In this document: piece after piece, positions 35,413-46,567 of the stretch | How positions within the stretch are numbered: position 1 is the stretch's first letter | Layout: the number at the start of each line of letters is the position of its first letter | DNA from: Sphingobium sp. Z007 | Lineage (GTDB): Bacteria; Pseudomonadota; Alphaproteobacteria; Sphingomonadales; Sphingomonadaceae | Assembly (NCBI RefSeq): GCF_900013425.1 | Contig: NZ_FBXK01000005.1 | Coordinates: forward strand, 372,001-436,000 | Length of the DNA stretch: 64,000 bases | Direction: 5' to 3' | The notes under the pieces: model-generated | What the model saw: the letters and a program-made list of their open reading frames with translations, nothing else | Database searches by the model: none | Told to the model about the DNA's origin: nothing | Translations under genes and position numbers: made by a program

Positions 35413-36350
35413 ACGATGCGCCTCATATCCCCGTCCTCCTTGCCGAAGTGCTCGACGCCCTCGCCATCACCCCTGGCGAGATCCATGTCGATGGCACGTT
35501 CGGCGCGGGCGGCTATAGCAGCGCCATGGCCGGTGCAGGCGCGCAGGTCTTCGCCTTCGATCGCGACCCCGATGCGATCCGCGAAGGGCAGGCGGTCGCG
35601 GACGTCCATGGCATTACGCTGATCGCGGGCGAATTTTCCCGCATGGTCGAATTGCTGGCCGACCGCGGCATCGCCAAGGTGTCGGGCATCACGCTCGATA
35701 TCGGCGTCTCCTCGATGCAGCTCGACCGCGCCGACCGCGGCTTTTCCTTCCAGGCCGACGGCCCGCTCGACATGACGATGAGCCAGGACGGCATGAACGC
35801 GGCCGATTTCCTGAATAGCGCGTCGGAAGAGGATATCGCCAACGTCATCTACCGCTATGGTGACGAGCCGCGCTCGCGCCGCGTCGCCCGCGCCATCGTG
35901 GAGGCGCGCCCGCTGGAGCGCACCGCCCAGTTGGCCGCCGTGGTCCGCCGCGCGCTGGGCCACAAGCCGCATGACAAGAAAGACCCGGCGACCCGCACCT
36001 TTCAGGCGATCCGCATCCATGTGAACCAGGAACTGGAAGAGCTGGAGCGGGCGCTGGACGCGGCCGAGACGCTGCTGGAGGAGGGCGGTCGCCTGGCCAT
36101 CGTCACCTTCCACAGCCTGGAGGACCGCATCGTCAAGCAGTTCCTGCGCAATCGCAGCGGCGGCGAGGGATCAGGGTCCAGGCATCTGCCCGAACGCGCC
36201 GCCGGACCGCAGCCGACCTTCGCCAAGCCCGCCAAGCCGGTGCGTGCGGGGGACGCCGAACTGGCGCGCAACCCCCGCGCCCGATCCGCCACCTTGCGTG
36301 CCGCCATCCGCACCTCTGCCCCCGCTTCCATTCGGAGTGCCAACGCATGA
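35409..36350 (+). CDS. rsmH: 16S rRNA (cytosine-1402-N4)-methyltransferase
   Basis: SAM-dependent methyltransferase (MraW) acting on C1402 of 16S rRNA in the decoding centre. Visible: [13 protein letters not shown], the SAM loop [11 protein letters not shown], and [19 protein letters not shown] followed by GPLDMTM. The GTG start overlaps the mraZ stop. 313 aa, standard. The position between mraZ and ftsL is the usual dcw order. Confidence 0.95.
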   Translation: MNDAPHIPVLLAEVLDALAITPGEIHVDGTFGAGGYSSAMAGAGAQVFAFDRDPDAIREGQAVADVHGITLIAGEFSRMVELLADRGIAKVSGITLDIGVSSMQLDRADRGFSFQADGPLDMTMSQDGMNAADFLNSASEEDIANVIYRYGDEPRSRRVARAIVEARPLERTAQLAAVVRRALGHKPHDKKDPATRTFQAIRIHVNQELEELERALDAAETLLEEGGRLAIVTFHSLEDRIVKQFLRNRSGGEGSGSRHLPERAAGPQPTFAKPAKPVRAGDAELARNPRARSATLRAAIRTSAPASIRSANA

Positions 36351-36997
36351 TCGCCGTTAAGAGGTTGCAGAGCCTGATCTGGGTGATCCTGGTCGCACTG
36401 GGCGCGCTGGGGGCCTATATGGTGTCGCTCAAGGTCGCGACCGAGCGCAACGAGCTGATGAAGGTGCGCTGGCAGATCGCGCAGGCGAAGGGCGATATCC
36501 GCTATCTGGAGACGGAATTCAGCGCGCGCGCCTCAATGCGTCAGCTCGAAAGCTGGAACCAGCATGACTTCTTGTATGCGACGCCCAGCGCCCAGCAATA
36601 TCTGGGCGGCGAACGGGCGCTGGCGCATCTGGACGGCATTCAGCCCAACGGTCCCGACTATGTTGCCCCGCCGGTGATGGTGGCCATGGTCGAAACCCCC
36701 GCCGACCTGCCGTCCGCCCCGCAAAAGGCCCCCGAAAGCCCGGCCGCGACCCAGATCCGCAGCGACATCGCCGTGATTCGGGAGGCCCATGCCGCCGACG
36801 TCGTCGACAAACTGCCCAAGCCCGCGCCCCGCACCTCGGCGCAGCAGGCAAAGGCCGATGCCGACGTCAGCAAACCCAATCCGATCGCGCGCAAGGCGGA
36901 ACGGATGGCGATGCTCGACGCCAAGCTGCTGGACGACAGCACGCTGGGCGATCTGTCCGCCAAAGCCGCGCGCGAGCGCAAGAAGGGGGCGAACTGA
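36347..36997 (+). CDS. ftsL: FtsL-like cell division protein
   Basis: Bitopic divisome protein that links FtsQ to the FtsWI synthase. A short cytoplasmic start, one membrane helix ([19 protein letters not shown], about 9-27), then a heptad-rich coiled coil ([31 protein letters not shown]). The long Pro/Ala/Lys-rich C-terminal tail makes it 216 aa, about twice the size of E. coli FtsL. Assigned by position and architecture because FtsL sequence is poorly conserved. Its stop shares a base with the ftsI start. Confidence 0.85.
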   Translation: MIAVKRLQSLIWVILVALGALGAYMVSLKVATERNELMKVRWQIAQAKGDIRYLETEFSARASMRQLESWNQHDFLYATPSAQQYLGGERALAHLDGIQPNGPDYVAPPVMVAMVETPADLPSAPQKAPESPAATQIRSDIAVIREAHAADVVDKLPKPAPRTSAQQAKADADVSKPNPIARKAERMAMLDAKLLDDSTLGDLSAKAARERKKGAN

Positions 36998-38700
36998 TGG
37001 CCACGATCATTGTGCAGCCCGGCGGCGAGCGGGCAGGGCGAGCGCGGCTCAACCTGACCGCCATCGCCCACAACCGGTTGATGTTGCTGCTGATCCTGTT
37101 TCTGGCCATCACCGCCATCCTGATCGGCCGACTCGCCTGGGTTGGCATTTTTGCGCCGGGGACGACGGGCGATGGCGCCCTGTCCGCCTTCCTGCCCGCC
37201 CGCGCCGACATCGTGGATCGCAACGGCGTGCCTCTGGCGCGCACGATGGACGCCTACTCGGTCGCAGTGCGCCCATCCAAGCTGATCGGCGATCCGGCCG
37301 AACTGGCGCGCAAGCTGCACGAAATTTTCCCCGACGAACCTGAAGCCGCCTTCTACAAGAAGCTGCGTGGGCGCGGCTGGGCCTATCTGCGCCGCCGTGC
37401 GCTGCCCGAACAGGTGGCGGCGGTGAACGCGCTGGGTGAGATCGGCATCGAATTTCCCCGTGAGAAGGAGCGGCTTTATCCCCAACGCACGCTCGCCGCG
37501 CATGTGCTTGGCTTCGCGCCCGACTCCGCAGGTGTCGGCGGCATGGGCGTGGAGGCGGCGTTCAACGACCGGCTGATCGACGCGGCGCAACGCGGGAAGC
37601 CCTTCGCCGTGTCGATCGACAGCCGGGTGCAAGGCGCGCTGGAAAGCGAACTCTATGCCCAGCTGGTGCAGACGCGGGCCAAGGGCGCAGGCGGCGTCAT
37701 CATGGACGCCAATACCGGCGAGATCATCGCCATGGCCTCGATTCCCGTCTTCGATCCCAACAAGCTGCAAAATTACGCGGGCAAAACGTGCAGCCAGTCG
37801 CCGCTGTGCAACCATATGGTGCAGGCGCGCTACGAAATGGGTTCCTCATTCAAGCCGCTGGCGATCGCCGCGGCCATGGACGCGGGCGTCGTCACGTCGA
37901 TGAGCAAGCGCTATGACGCCACCGCGCCGCTCGCCGTCGCCGGTTTCCGCATCAAGGACGACCATGCCATGGGCCGCTGGATCAACGTGCCCGAAATCCT
38001 GGTCCACAGCTCCAACATCGGCACGGCGCGGATCGCCGACGAAATGGGCGCTGCGCCGCTGCAAAAAATGTTCCGCAGCCTGGATTTCGACCAGCGCGCA
38101 CCGATCGAGTTTAACGAGCGCGCCAAGGGCATCTGGCCGTCCAGCTGGGGCCGGATCACAAGCATGACCACCTCCTACGGCCATGGCATCGCGGTCACGC
38201 CGCTGCATCTGGCGGCCGCCTATGCCGCCTTGGTCAATGGCGGCATCTGGCGTCCGGCAACCGTGCGCAAGCTGAGCGCCGACGAAGTGCCCGAAGGCCG
38301 CCGCGTCTTTTCCGCCGCCACCAGCGCACGGATGCGGCAACTGTTGCGGATGATCGTGTCGGCGGGTACAGGGCGTAGCGCCGACGCCAAGGGATTCCGG
38401 GTGGGCGGCAAGACGGGTTCGGCCGAAAAGCCTCAAGAGGGGCGCTATAACAAGACTTCGCTGGTGACGACTTTCGCTTCTGCCTTCCCGATGGACAATC
38501 CCCGCTACGTCGTCGTCGCGATCATGGACGAGGCGACGGGCCAATATGGCCTGCGCACGGCCGCCTGGACCGCCGCGCCCGTGGTCAAGCGGGTGGTGGA
38601 GCGGACCGGCCCGATGCTGGGCGTGCTACCGGACGAAAGCCGCGACGTCGATATTTCCGACCTGATGCCGCTGCTGCACGGCGACAAGGAGAAAGAATGA
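36997..38700 (+). CDS. ftsI: Division-specific transpeptidase FtsI (PBP3)
   Basis: Monofunctional class B penicillin-binding protein that crosslinks septal peptidoglycan with FtsW. One N-terminal helix (LMLLLILFLAITAILIGRLAW, about 28-48), a PBP dimerisation domain, then the transpeptidase with SxxK S283-S-F-K286, SxN S338-S-N340 and KTG 472-474. All catalytic motifs are intact. 567 aa. The 3' end overlaps murE by 4 bp. Confidence 0.95.
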   Translation: MATIIVQPGGERAGRARLNLTAIAHNRLMLLLILFLAITAILIGRLAWVGIFAPGTTGDGALSAFLPARADIVDRNGVPLARTMDAYSVAVRPSKLIGDPAELARKLHEIFPDEPEAAFYKKLRGRGWAYLRRRALPEQVAAVNALGEIGIEFPREKERLYPQRTLAAHVLGFAPDSAGVGGMGVEAAFNDRLIDAAQRGKPFAVSIDSRVQGALESELYAQLVQTRAKGAGGVIMDANTGEIIAMASIPVFDPNKLQNYAGKTCSQSPLCNHMVQARYEMGSSFKPLAIAAAMDAGVVTSMSKRYDATAPLAVAGFRIKDDHAMGRWINVPEILVHSSNIGTARIADEMGAAPLQKMFRSLDFDQRAPIEFNERAKGIWPSSWGRITSMTTSYGHGIAVTPLHLAAAYAALVNGGIWRPATVRKLSADEVPEGRRVFSAATSARMRQLLRMIVSAGTGRSADAKGFRVGGKTGSAEKPQEGRYNKTSLVTTFASAFPMDNPRYVVVAIMDEATGQYGLRTAAWTAAPVVKRVVERTGPMLGVLPDESRDVDISDLMPLLHGDKEKE

Positions 38701-40142
38701 TGCGCCTCGGCTCGCTTATCGAGGGGCTGGATGTCGAGGTCGGAGACAAAACCGGCCTTGATTCGTCCGTGACCGGTTTCGCCATCGACAATCGCAAGGT
38801 CGCGCCGGGCACCGTTTTCGGCGCGTTCCAGGGCCTGCGCGTCAATGGCGAGGATTATATCGCCGACGCCGTCAAGGCAGGCGCACTCGCCGTGGTCGCC
38901 CGGCCGGAAGCGAAGGTCGAGGGCGCGATCCACATCGCCCACGCCAATCCCCGTCGCCTGCTGGCGCTGATGGCGGCCCGCTATTTCGCGCCCTTCCCGG
39001 ACGTGACCGTCGCCGTCACCGGCACCAATGGCAAGACCAGCACGGTCGAACTCGTCCGTCAGCTCTGGCGGATGATGGGGCATAAGTCCGCGTCGATCGG
39101 CACGCTGGGTGTTACCACGGCGGTCGATCAGGTGTCGACCGGGCTGACCACGCCGGATATCGTCACTTTCCTGGCCAATATGTCGGGCTTGCGCCGTGAG
39201 GGCATCACCCATGCCGCGTTCGAGGCGTCGAGCCATGGCCTCGACCAATATCGCACCGAAGGGCTGCCGGTGATCGCGGGCGCGTTCACCAACCTGTCAC
39301 GCGACCATCTCGACTATCATGGCGACATGGAGACCTATTTCGACGCCAAGATGCGGCTGTTCGATGAGGTCGTATCGGCGGACGGCGCGGCGGTCGTCTG
39401 GGCCGACGACGCCTGGTCCGCCAAGGTTATCGACCGGGTGCAGACGCGCGGCCTGCGCCTGCTGACCATCGGCGCGCAAGGCGACGCGCTGCGCCTGGTC
39501 AACCGCTCCCCGACCCATTTGGGCCAGACGCTGGAGATCGAGGCGGAAGGAAAGCTCTACAAGGTCAACCTGCCGCTGATTGGTGCCTATCAGGCCGCCA
39601 ACGCTCTGACCGCCGCCGGACTCGTTATCGCGACCGGCGGAGACACGGCCAAGGTGTTAGAACTGCTCGGCCGGGTCCAGCCGGTGCGTGGGCGGCTGGA
39701 GCGCGCCGTCATCAGCAAGGCGGGCGCGCCCGTCTATGTCGATTATGCCCATACCCCTGACGGCCTGAAAGCCGCGATCGAGGCGCTGCGCCCGCATACC
39801 AAAGGGCGGCTCATCACCCTGTTCGGCGCAGGCGGCGATCGCGATGCGGGCAAGCGCCCGCTGATGGGCAAGGTCGCGGCGGAATTGTCCGACCATGTCA
39901 TCGTCACCGACGATAATCCGCGTTCGGAGGAGCCTTCGGCGATCCGCGCCGCCGTGCTGGCGGGTGCGCCAGGCGCGGAGGAAATCGGCGGCCGCCGCGC
40001 CGCGATCGCCGCTGCGATCGCGCTGGCCGGGCCGGACGATATCGTGCTGCTGGCGGGCAAGGGCCATGAGCAGGGCCAGATCATCGGCGACCGCGTGCTG
40101 CCCTTTGACGACGTCACCGTCGCGCGGGAGTGCGCGGGTTGA
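38697..40142 (+). CDS. murE: UDP-MurNAc-tripeptide synthetase MurE
   Basis: Cytoplasmic ATP-dependent ligase adding the third amino acid (meso-diaminopimelate in Gram-negatives) to UDP-MurNAc-L-Ala-D-Glu. The ATP loop is VTGTNGKTST, and EASSHGLDQYR, FTNLSRDHLDYHG and YAHTPDGL are standard Mur motifs. The DNPR motif (VTDDNPRSEEP) is the one that selects meso-DAP over lysine. 481 aa. A paired repeat separates it from murF. Confidence 0.95.
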   Translation: MMRLGSLIEGLDVEVGDKTGLDSSVTGFAIDNRKVAPGTVFGAFQGLRVNGEDYIADAVKAGALAVVARPEAKVEGAIHIAHANPRRLLALMAARYFAPFPDVTVAVTGTNGKTSTVELVRQLWRMMGHKSASIGTLGVTTAVDQVSTGLTTPDIVTFLANMSGLRREGITHAAFEASSHGLDQYRTEGLPVIAGAFTNLSRDHLDYHGDMETYFDAKMRLFDEVVSADGAAVVWADDAWSAKVIDRVQTRGLRLLTIGAQGDALRLVNRSPTHLGQTLEIEAEGKLYKVNLPLIGAYQAANALTAAGLVIATGGDTAKVLELLGRVQPVRGRLERAVISKAGAPVYVDYAHTPDGLKAAIEALRPHTKGRLITLFGAGGDRDAGKRPLMGKVAAELSDHVIVTDDNPRSEEPSAIRAAVLAGAPGAEEIGGRRAAIAAAIALAGPDDIVLLAGKGHEQGQIIGDRVLPFDDVTVARECAG

Positions 40143-40162
40143 TGCAAAATATGTGTTCAAAT

Positions 40163-40240
40163 CCGTTCGCCCTGAGCCTGTCGAAGGGCTTTTCTTTTCT
40201 TCAAGGAAGGAAAGGGCTTCGACAGGCTCAGCCCGAACGG
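40163..40240. repeat. Paired REP-like element between murE and murF (arm types A then B)
   Basis: Arms 40163-40190 (CGCCCTGAGCCTGTCGAAGG) and 40213-40240 (inverted, GGCTCAGCCCG). It fills most of the 124-bp gap between murE and murF, one of only three long gaps between mraZ and ftsA. Confidence 0.9.
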
Positions 40241-40266
40241 TGTTTTGTTTCTGGAGCGTTGGATTG

Positions 40267-41658
40267 ATGCCAGATCTCTGGACCTCGACGCAAATCGCTG
40301 AGGCCACAGGCGGCGCCGCGTCGGCGCCGTTCGCCGTTTCGGGCGTCGCTTTCGACAGCCGCGAAGTGGGGCAGGGCGACCTGTTCGTCGCGATGAAGGG
40401 CGATACGACCGACGGCCATAAATTTGTCGACAAGGCGTTCGGGCAGGGCGCGGCCGGGGCGATCGTCAGCGAACCCGTCGCCCATCCCCACATCCTGGTC
40501 CCCGATAGCGCCGCCGCGCTCGAAGCATTGGGCAAAGCATCGCGCAAGCGCATGGATGGCAAGGTGATCGGCGTCACCGGATCGGTCGGCAAGACCGGCA
40601 CGAAGGAAGCGCTGTTTCAGGCGCTGGACCGCGCCGCGCAGGGGCAGGTGCACCGCTCGGTCAAAAGCTACAACAACCATGTCGGCGTGCCGCTTAGCCT
40701 CGCCCGGATGCCGCGCGGGTCGGCTTATGGCGTGTTCGAAATGGGCATGAACCATGCGGGCGAACTGGCGGCGTTGACCCGGCAGGTCCGCCCCGACGTT
40801 GCGATCGTCACCGCGATCGCGCCAGCCCATATCGAATTTTTCGGCACGGAAGCGAAGATCGCCGAGGCCAAGGCGGAGATTTTCGAGGGGCTGCAACCCG
40901 GCGGCACCGCGATCATCCCCTATGACAGCCCGCATGTGACGCTGCTCTACAACAAGGCGGAACGGCACGCTGCCCGCATCCTGACCTTTGGCACCAGTCC
41001 CCAGGCGGATATCTGCGCCCGCGAAGCCGTGCCTGCGCCGGGCGGCGGTACGCTGGTCACCGCGACCCTGCCCGACGCGGAACTCTGCTTCACCGTGGCT
41101 GCGCCGGGCGACCATTGGGTGTCGAACGCGCTCGCGGTGCTGGCCGCAGTCGATGCGGTGGGCGGGGATCTGGCCGCAGCGGGCCTGGCGCTCGCCGAAA
41201 TGCCGGGCCTGCCGGGCCGGGGTGAGCGGCGCATCCTGCCTGTGGCCGGCGGGCAAGCGCTGCTGATCGATGAAAGCTACAACGCCAATCCGCTGTCCAT
41301 GACCGCAACGTTGACGCAACTGGGCCGCGAAAAGGCCGACCGGCGCATCGCCATATTGGGCGGGATGCGCGAACTGGGCGAGCGCAGCGTCGAACTCCAC
41401 GCCGGCCTTGTCGAGGCGCTGGGGGCGGGCCGGGTCGATTATGCCATATTGGTCGGCGCGGAGATGGCGCCGCTGGCCGACGCGCTTGGCAACACTATTC
41501 CGCATGTCCATGTCGCCGATACGGCGGCCGCCATCCCCCTTATTCAAGCCGAAATGCGCGCGGGCGACGCGATATTGGTCAAGGGTTCGAACGGCGTGGG
41601 CCTCTCCCGCCTGGTCGCCGCCCTTGGCGAAGCCGCCCGCGAAGGAAAGACGAACTGA
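40267..41658 (+). CDS. murF: UDP-MurNAc-tripeptide--D-Ala-D-Ala ligase MurF
   Basis: Adds D-Ala-D-Ala to the UDP-MurNAc-tripeptide to complete the pentapeptide precursor. ATP loop [12 protein letters not shown], then [22 protein letters not shown] and [11 protein letters not shown], all MurF signatures. The ATG at 40267 follows CTGGAG behind the repeat; the frame is open upstream only through repeat sequence and murE. 463 aa. Its stop shares a base with the mraY start. Confidence 0.95.
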   Translation: MPDLWTSTQIAEATGGAASAPFAVSGVAFDSREVGQGDLFVAMKGDTTDGHKFVDKAFGQGAAGAIVSEPVAHPHILVPDSAAALEALGKASRKRMDGKVIGVTGSVGKTGTKEALFQALDRAAQGQVHRSVKSYNNHVGVPLSLARMPRGSAYGVFEMGMNHAGELAALTRQVRPDVAIVTAIAPAHIEFFGTEAKIAEAKAEIFEGLQPGGTAIIPYDSPHVTLLYNKAERHAARILTFGTSPQADICAREAVPAPGGGTLVTATLPDAELCFTVAAPGDHWVSNALAVLAAVDAVGGDLAAAGLALAEMPGLPGRGERRILPVAGGQALLIDESYNANPLSMTATLTQLGREKADRRIAILGGMRELGERSVELHAGLVEALGAGRVDYAILVGAEMAPLADALGNTIPHVHVADTAAAIPLIQAEMRAGDAILVKGSNGVGLSRLVAALGEAAREGKTN

Positions 41659-42731
41659 TGCTCTACTGGCTGGCCCAGACCATGGATTTTGCGGGGGTGT
41701 TCAACCTCATCCGCTATCTGTCCTTCCGCGCGGGCGCGGCGATCTTCACCTCGCTCATCATCGGCCTGGTGATCGGCCCCAAATTCATCGGCTGGCTGCG
41801 CGTCCGCCAGGGGAAGGGCCAGCCGATCCGCGACGACGGTCCGCAGACGCATCTGGCCAAGCGCGGCACGCCGACCATGGGCGGCCTTATGATCCTGACC
41901 TCCATGGTCATTTCAGTGCTGCTGTGGATGGACCTGTCGTCCACCTATGTCTGGGCCTGCCTGTTCGTGACGCTGGGCTTCGGCGCGATCGGCTTCCTGG
42001 ACGATTATGACAAGGTGACCAAGGCCAGCCACAAGGGGCTGTCGGGCAAGATGCGCCTGCTGTTCGAATTTCTGATCGCCGGTTTCGCCGCTTGGATGAT
42101 CGTCAACCAGCATGGCAATACCGCGCTCTATGTGCCCTTCTACAATGGCCCGGCGATCGAACTGGGGCCGTTCTACTTCTGCTTTGCCGCCTTCGTCATC
42201 GTCGCGTTCGGCAATGCGGTGAACCTGACCGACGGCCTCGACGGCCTCGCCACCATGCCGGTCATCATCGCCAGCCTCGCCTTCATGCTGATCGTCTATC
42301 TGGTCGGCCGCGCCGACTTTGCCGAATATCTGGGCATCCCCCATGTGCCGGGCGCGGGCAATCTGACGATCCTGTGCGGCGCGATCATCGGTGCGGGCCT
42401 GGCCTTCCTCTGGTTCAACGCGCCGCCCGCCGCCGTCTTCATGGGCGATACCGGCAGCCTCGCGCTGGGCGGGACGATCGGCGTGATCGCGGTCACCGCC
42501 CATCATGAAATCGTGCTGGGCATCATCGGCGGGCTGTTCGTCGTGGAGGCGCTCAGCGTCATCATCCAGGTTTTCTTCTACAAACGCACCGGCAGGCGCG
42601 TGTTCAAGATGGCGCCGATCCACCATCATTTCGAGCAATTGGGCTGGGCCGAACCGACCGTGGTTATCCGCTTCTGGATCATCGCCTTCGTGCTGGCGCT
42701 CGCCGGTCTTGCCACGTTGAAACTGCGATGA
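41658..42731 (+). CDS. mraY: Phospho-MurNAc-pentapeptide transferase MraY
   Basis: Polytopic inner-membrane enzyme that transfers phospho-MurNAc-pentapeptide to undecaprenyl phosphate, forming lipid I. About ten helices. Conserved cytoplasmic loops: [19 protein letters not shown] (aspartate-rich), [22 protein letters not shown] and the His loop MAPIHHHFE. 357 aa, normal. Overlaps murD by 4 bp. Confidence 0.96.
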   Translation: MLYWLAQTMDFAGVFNLIRYLSFRAGAAIFTSLIIGLVIGPKFIGWLRVRQGKGQPIRDDGPQTHLAKRGTPTMGGLMILTSMVISVLLWMDLSSTYVWACLFVTLGFGAIGFLDDYDKVTKASHKGLSGKMRLLFEFLIAGFAAWMIVNQHGNTALYVPFYNGPAIELGPFYFCFAAFVIVAFGNAVNLTDGLDGLATMPVIIASLAFMLIVYLVGRADFAEYLGIPHVPGAGNLTILCGAIIGAGLAFLWFNAPPAAVFMGDTGSLALGGTIGVIAVTAHHEIVLGIIGGLFVVEALSVIIQVFFYKRTGRRVFKMAPIHHHFEQLGWAEPTVVIRFWIIAFVLALAGLATLKLR

Positions 42732-44059
42732 TCGTCTCCAGCGCCTTCGCAGGCAAGACCTACGCCGTATTGGGGCTGGCGCGATCCGGCCTCGCTACGG
42801 TCGCCACGCTGGTCGCCAGCGGCGCGCGCGTCGTCGCCTGGGATAGCCGCGAAGAAGCGCGCGCCTTGGTTGAGGGCAAGGCGGAACTGGGCGATCCAAT
42901 GGAGATCGACCTCAGCGGTTTCGACGGCATCGTCGTGTCGCCGGGCGTGCCATTGAACCGCCATCCTATCACCATGCGCGCCAAGATCGCCGGTGTGCCG
43001 ATCATCGGCGACATCGAACTGTTCGCGCTCGCCCGCCCGACGCTGCCACCGCACAAGGTCGTCGGCATCACCGGCACCAATGGCAAGTCCACCACGACTG
43101 CGCTGATCCATCACATCATCGAGCAGGCGGGTTACCCGACGGTCATGGGCGGCAACATCGGCCTGCCGATCCTCAGCCAGCCGCCGCTGGAACCGAACCT
43201 GCACGGCGTCGGCGTCTATGTGCTGGAACTGTCCAGCTACCAGATCGACGTGACGCATAGCCTCGACTGCGACGTCGCGGTGCTGCTCAACATCACGCCG
43301 GATCATCTGGATCGGTATGATGGGTTCGCGGGCTATGTCGCTTCGAAGGCGCGATTGTTTGCGATGCAGTCGGCGGACCAGTGTGCGGTTTTCGCGGCAG
43401 ATGACGAAGCCACACGAAAGATAGCAGCTTCGGAATGGCAGCGTCGTGGACAGAAACCTCACTGGGGGGTGGTTCACGCCTCCGACATCGACCCTGCCGC
43501 CCAACTGACCTGGCCGGCCCTGCAAGGCCCGCACAACGCCCAAAATGCAGCTATCGCCATCGCTGTCACAAAAGCGCTGGGCGTCGACGCCGACACCATT
43601 GCCAACGCCCTCGCCAGCTACGCCTCGCTCCCCCACCGGATGCAGGCGGTCGCAACCCGCAGCGGCGTCCTCTACGTCAACGACAGCAAGGCGACCAACG
43701 CCGCCTCCACCGCGCCCGCGCTCGCCGCTTGGCCCTCGAAGGACGGCAAGCCTCGCATCCACTGGATCTTGGGCGGCGTCGCCAAGTCCGATAATCTGGA
43801 CGAATGCGTCCCCCATTTCGCCAATGTCGCCCACGCTTACACCATCGGCGAAGCGGGGCATATGTTCGCCGATCTGCTGCGCGCCCATATGGCTGTGGAC
43901 GACAGTGAGATGCTAAGCGCCGCCGTCCGCCGCGCCGCGCGCATCGCGCAGCCGGGCGACGTGGTGCTGTTGTCGCCCGCCTGCGCCAGTTTCGACCAGT
44001 TTCGCGATTTCGAGGCGCGCGGCGATGCCTTCGTCGCCGCCGTCGCGGCGCTCGATTAA
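42728..44059 (+). CDS. murD: UDP-MurNAc-L-alanine--D-glutamate ligase MurD
   Basis: Cytoplasmic ligase adding D-glutamate to UDP-MurNAc-L-Ala. N-terminal Rossmann domain ([12 protein letters not shown]), ATP loop [11 protein letters not shown], then [26 protein letters not shown] and [12 protein letters not shown]. 443 aa. A stretch near 43380-43520 is somewhat less GC-rich but keeps the frame. Confidence 0.95.
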   Translation: MIVSSAFAGKTYAVLGLARSGLATVATLVASGARVVAWDSREEARALVEGKAELGDPMEIDLSGFDGIVVSPGVPLNRHPITMRAKIAGVPIIGDIELFALARPTLPPHKVVGITGTNGKSTTTALIHHIIEQAGYPTVMGGNIGLPILSQPPLEPNLHGVGVYVLELSSYQIDVTHSLDCDVAVLLNITPDHLDRYDGFAGYVASKARLFAMQSADQCAVFAADDEATRKIAASEWQRRGQKPHWGVVHASDIDPAAQLTWPALQGPHNAQNAAIAIAVTKALGVDADTIANALASYASLPHRMQAVATRSGVLYVNDSKATNAASTAPALAAWPSKDGKPRIHWILGGVAKSDNLDECVPHFANVAHAYTIGEAGHMFADLLRAHMAVDDSEMLSAAVRRAARIAQPGDVVLLSPACASFDQFRDFEARGDAFVAAVAALD

Positions 44060-44074
44060 GGCTCCGGGGCGACG

Positions 44075-45298
44075 ATGAGCAAAAGGGGAACAGGCATGTC
44101 CAGAGCAGGCGAATTGGTGAAGGGGTTCCGCACCCGCACCGTGCCGCGCGAACGCACCGCGCTCGCCATCTGGTTTTGGGAGATCGACCGTGTTCTCCTG
44201 TCGCTGATCGTCACGCTGATGGCGATCGGCCTGGTCGCCGTGGCCGCCGCCTCGCCTGTCGCCGCGATCGACCGATCGACGGCGCAGATCGCCGTCAACC
44301 CGCTCATCTATTTCTGGCGGCAGCTGATGTGGGTGTTCATCGGCCTACCGATCATGCTCGTCATATCCATGCTGCCCCGGCCGCAGGCGCGGCGGCTGGC
44401 GATTTTCGGCTGCGCCTTCTTCTTCGTCATGCTCCTGTGCGTGCCGATATTGGGATCGACCGTGAACGGCGCGAAGCGCTGGATCGACCTGCCCGGCTTC
44501 CGTTTCCAGCCGTCGGAGTTCCTCAAACCCGTCTATGTGGTGGCGCTCGCCTGGCTGCTGTCTTTGCGCGCCAAGGACATGACCCTGCCGGTCGTGCCCT
44601 TGAGTTTCTGCGTCACTGGCCTGATCGCGATCATCCTGATGCGCCAGCCCGATTTCGGCCAGACCGTCATCTTCGCCGCCTGTCTTGGCGTATTGCTGCT
44701 CCTGTCCGGCGTGTCGATGCGCTTCATCGGCGGCATGGCCGGGGTCGCGCTGGCCGGGCTGGTCGCGGTCTATATGTTCTATGAAAATGGCCGCCAGCGC
44801 GTGAACGACTTTCTGGGCATCGGCGTCCAGCTCGACGCCGGCCCGGACCAGACCGACCTTGCCTTCCGCACCATTTCCCATGGCGGCTTTACCGGCGTTG
44901 GGCCGGGCGGCGGCCAGAACAAGTTCCGCCTGCCCGAAGCGCATACCGACTATATCTTCTCGGTAATCGGCGAGGAGTTCGGCCTGCTCGCCTGCATCGC
45001 CATCGCCTGTGTCTATCTCGCCATCGTCGTGCGCGTACTGCTGCGCCTGCTGGATGAGGAAGATGTGTTCACCATCCTCGCCGCGGCGGGCCTCACCACC
45101 CAGTTCGGGTTGCAGGCGATCATTAACATGGGCGTCAATGCGCAGATATTTCCGTCAAAGGGTATGACGCTGCCCTTTATCAGCTATGGCGGCTCCTCTA
45201 TGCTGGCGCTCTGCATCGGGGTCGGCCTGTTGCTCGCCTTCACCCGGCGCAATCCCTTCATGGGCCGGCATACCGTGGTCAAATGGAGTGGTCGATGA
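44075..45298 (+). CDS. ftsW: FtsW septal peptidoglycan glycosyltransferase (SEDS)
   Basis: SEDS-family polymerase that works with FtsI at the septum. About ten membrane helices. Typical loops: NGAKRWIDLPGFRFQPSEFLK, MRQPDFGQT, the long extracellular loop with EAHTDYIFSVIGEEFG, and LPFISYGGSS near the end. Start is either 44075 or 44096; the latter has the better ribosome site (AGGGGA). 407 aa as listed. Stop overlaps the murG start (ATGA). Confidence 0.95.
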   Translation: MSKRGTGMSRAGELVKGFRTRTVPRERTALAIWFWEIDRVLLSLIVTLMAIGLVAVAAASPVAAIDRSTAQIAVNPLIYFWRQLMWVFIGLPIMLVISMLPRPQARRLAIFGCAFFFVMLLCVPILGSTVNGAKRWIDLPGFRFQPSEFLKPVYVVALAWLLSLRAKDMTLPVVPLSFCVTGLIAIILMRQPDFGQTVIFAACLGVLLLLSGVSMRFIGGMAGVALAGLVAVYMFYENGRQRVNDFLGIGVQLDAGPDQTDLAFRTISHGGFTGVGPGGGQNKFRLPEAHTDYIFSVIGEEFGLLACIAIACVYLAIVVRVLLRLLDEEDVFTILAAAGLTTQFGLQAIINMGVNAQIFPSKGMTLPFISYGGSSMLALCIGVGLLLAFTRRNPFMGRHTVVKWSGR

Positions 45299-46476
45299 GC
45301 ATTTCCCGTCACTTCGTCCTCGCCGCCGGCGGGACGGGGGGTCATATGATTCCAGCGCACGCCGTGGCCGAAGAGCTGATGGCGCGGGGGCATCATGTCG
45401 CGCTCGTCACCGATGAGCGCGGGGCGAAGATCCCCGGCATCTTTGACAAGGCGCCGGACAATCGGGCGCAGGTCCACATCATGCCCGCCGGCCGCATGAC
45501 CAAGAATCCGACCAGCTGGCCCGGCGCCTTGAAAGCGATCCTGGCGGGCCGCGCCATGTCCCGCCGCCTCAACGAAACCTTCCGCCCCACCGCCGTCGTC
45601 GGCTTCGGCGGCTATCCCGCCATGCCCGCGCTGCTAGGCGCATTGGCCGATGGCATCCCGACCGCCATCCATGAGCAAAATGCCGTGCTGGGCCGGGTCA
45701 ACCGTCTGCTCGCCGGCCGCGTCGACGCCATCGCCACCGCCTATCCCGATGTTGAACGCTTGAAGGATGCCTATGCGGCCAAGGTCCACCTGATCGGCAA
45801 TCCGGTGCGCGAGGAAGTCAAGCAGTTGCGCGAGGAGGATTTCCCCGCGCTGACCGACGAAAGCGTGTTCCGCGTGCTGGTGATCGGCGGCAGCCAGGGG
45901 GCGTCGATCCTGTCCAGTGTCGTGCCCGAAGGCCTGTCGATGCTGCCGGTCGCTCTGCGCCGCCGGTTGCAAGTCACGCAGCAATGCCGGGCCGAGGATA
46001 TCGACCGCGTGCGCAAGACCTATGCGGAGATGGAAATCCCCGCCGACCTCGCCACCTATTTCAATGATGTGCCCGAAAAACTGGGCTGGTCGCATCTGGT
46101 GATCGCGCGGGCAGGGGCATCGACGCTCGCTGAACTGACCTGCGCCGGCCGTCCCGCGATCCTCATCCCGTTGCCCAGCGCGATGGACGATCACCAGACC
46201 GCCAATGCGAAGGAAATGACCGAGGCGGGCGGCGCGCGCACCATTACGCAGGCGCGCTTCACCGCGGTCGAACTCGCCAAGCAGATGCAGAAGATGGCGT
46301 TGGAACCCGGCGCGCTGCAAAATGCCGCAAAACGCGCGCGCGGCTGCGGCCGTCCCCATGCGGCGCGCGACATGGCCGACCTGCTCGAAAGCATCGGCCA
46401 TGCCCCGATCATGAACGACCCGGTGCGCGTCGGGCCGACGCCGACCACGCTCAATCTGGCTGGGGTCCCGGCGTGA
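45295..46476 (+). CDS. murG: UDP-GlcNAc:lipid I GlcNAc transferase MurG
   Basis: Peripheral membrane GT-B glycosyltransferase that makes lipid II. Glycine loop VLAAGGTGGHMIPA near the start, VVGFGGYPAMPAL, HEQNAVLGRVNRLL, VIGGSQGA and the C-terminal SHLVIARAGASTLAELTCAGRPAILIPLP. I use the ATG at 45295 that overlaps the ftsW stop with GGAG 6 bp upstream; another ATG 12 bp earlier is possible. 393 aa. Confidence 0.95.
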   Translation: MSISRHFVLAAGGTGGHMIPAHAVAEELMARGHHVALVTDERGAKIPGIFDKAPDNRAQVHIMPAGRMTKNPTSWPGALKAILAGRAMSRRLNETFRPTAVVGFGGYPAMPALLGALADGIPTAIHEQNAVLGRVNRLLAGRVDAIATAYPDVERLKDAYAAKVHLIGNPVREEVKQLREEDFPALTDESVFRVLVIGGSQGASILSSVVPEGLSMLPVALRRRLQVTQQCRAEDIDRVRKTYAEMEIPADLATYFNDVPEKLGWSHLVIARAGASTLAELTCAGRPAILIPLPSAMDDHQTANAKEMTEAGGARTITQARFTAVELAKQMQKMALEPGALQNAAKRARGCGRPHAARDMADLLESIGHAPIMNDPVRVGPTPTTLNLAGVPA

Positions 46477-46493
46477 AGACCACAAACCTCTCC

Positions 46494-46521
46494 CCGTTCG
46501 GGCTGAGCCTGTCGAAGCCCT
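46494..46521. repeat. Solo REP-like arm (type B) between murG and murC
   Basis: Single arm CGGGCTGAGCCTGTCGAAGC with stem GGGCT/AGCCC. The partner arm is reduced to a remnant (TCAGCGCGAACG at about 46531-46542), so the pair seems partly deleted. Confidence 0.85.
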
Positions 46522-46567
46522 CTGCTTCTTTCAGCGCGAACGCCTTCATCCATAAGGAATGTCACGC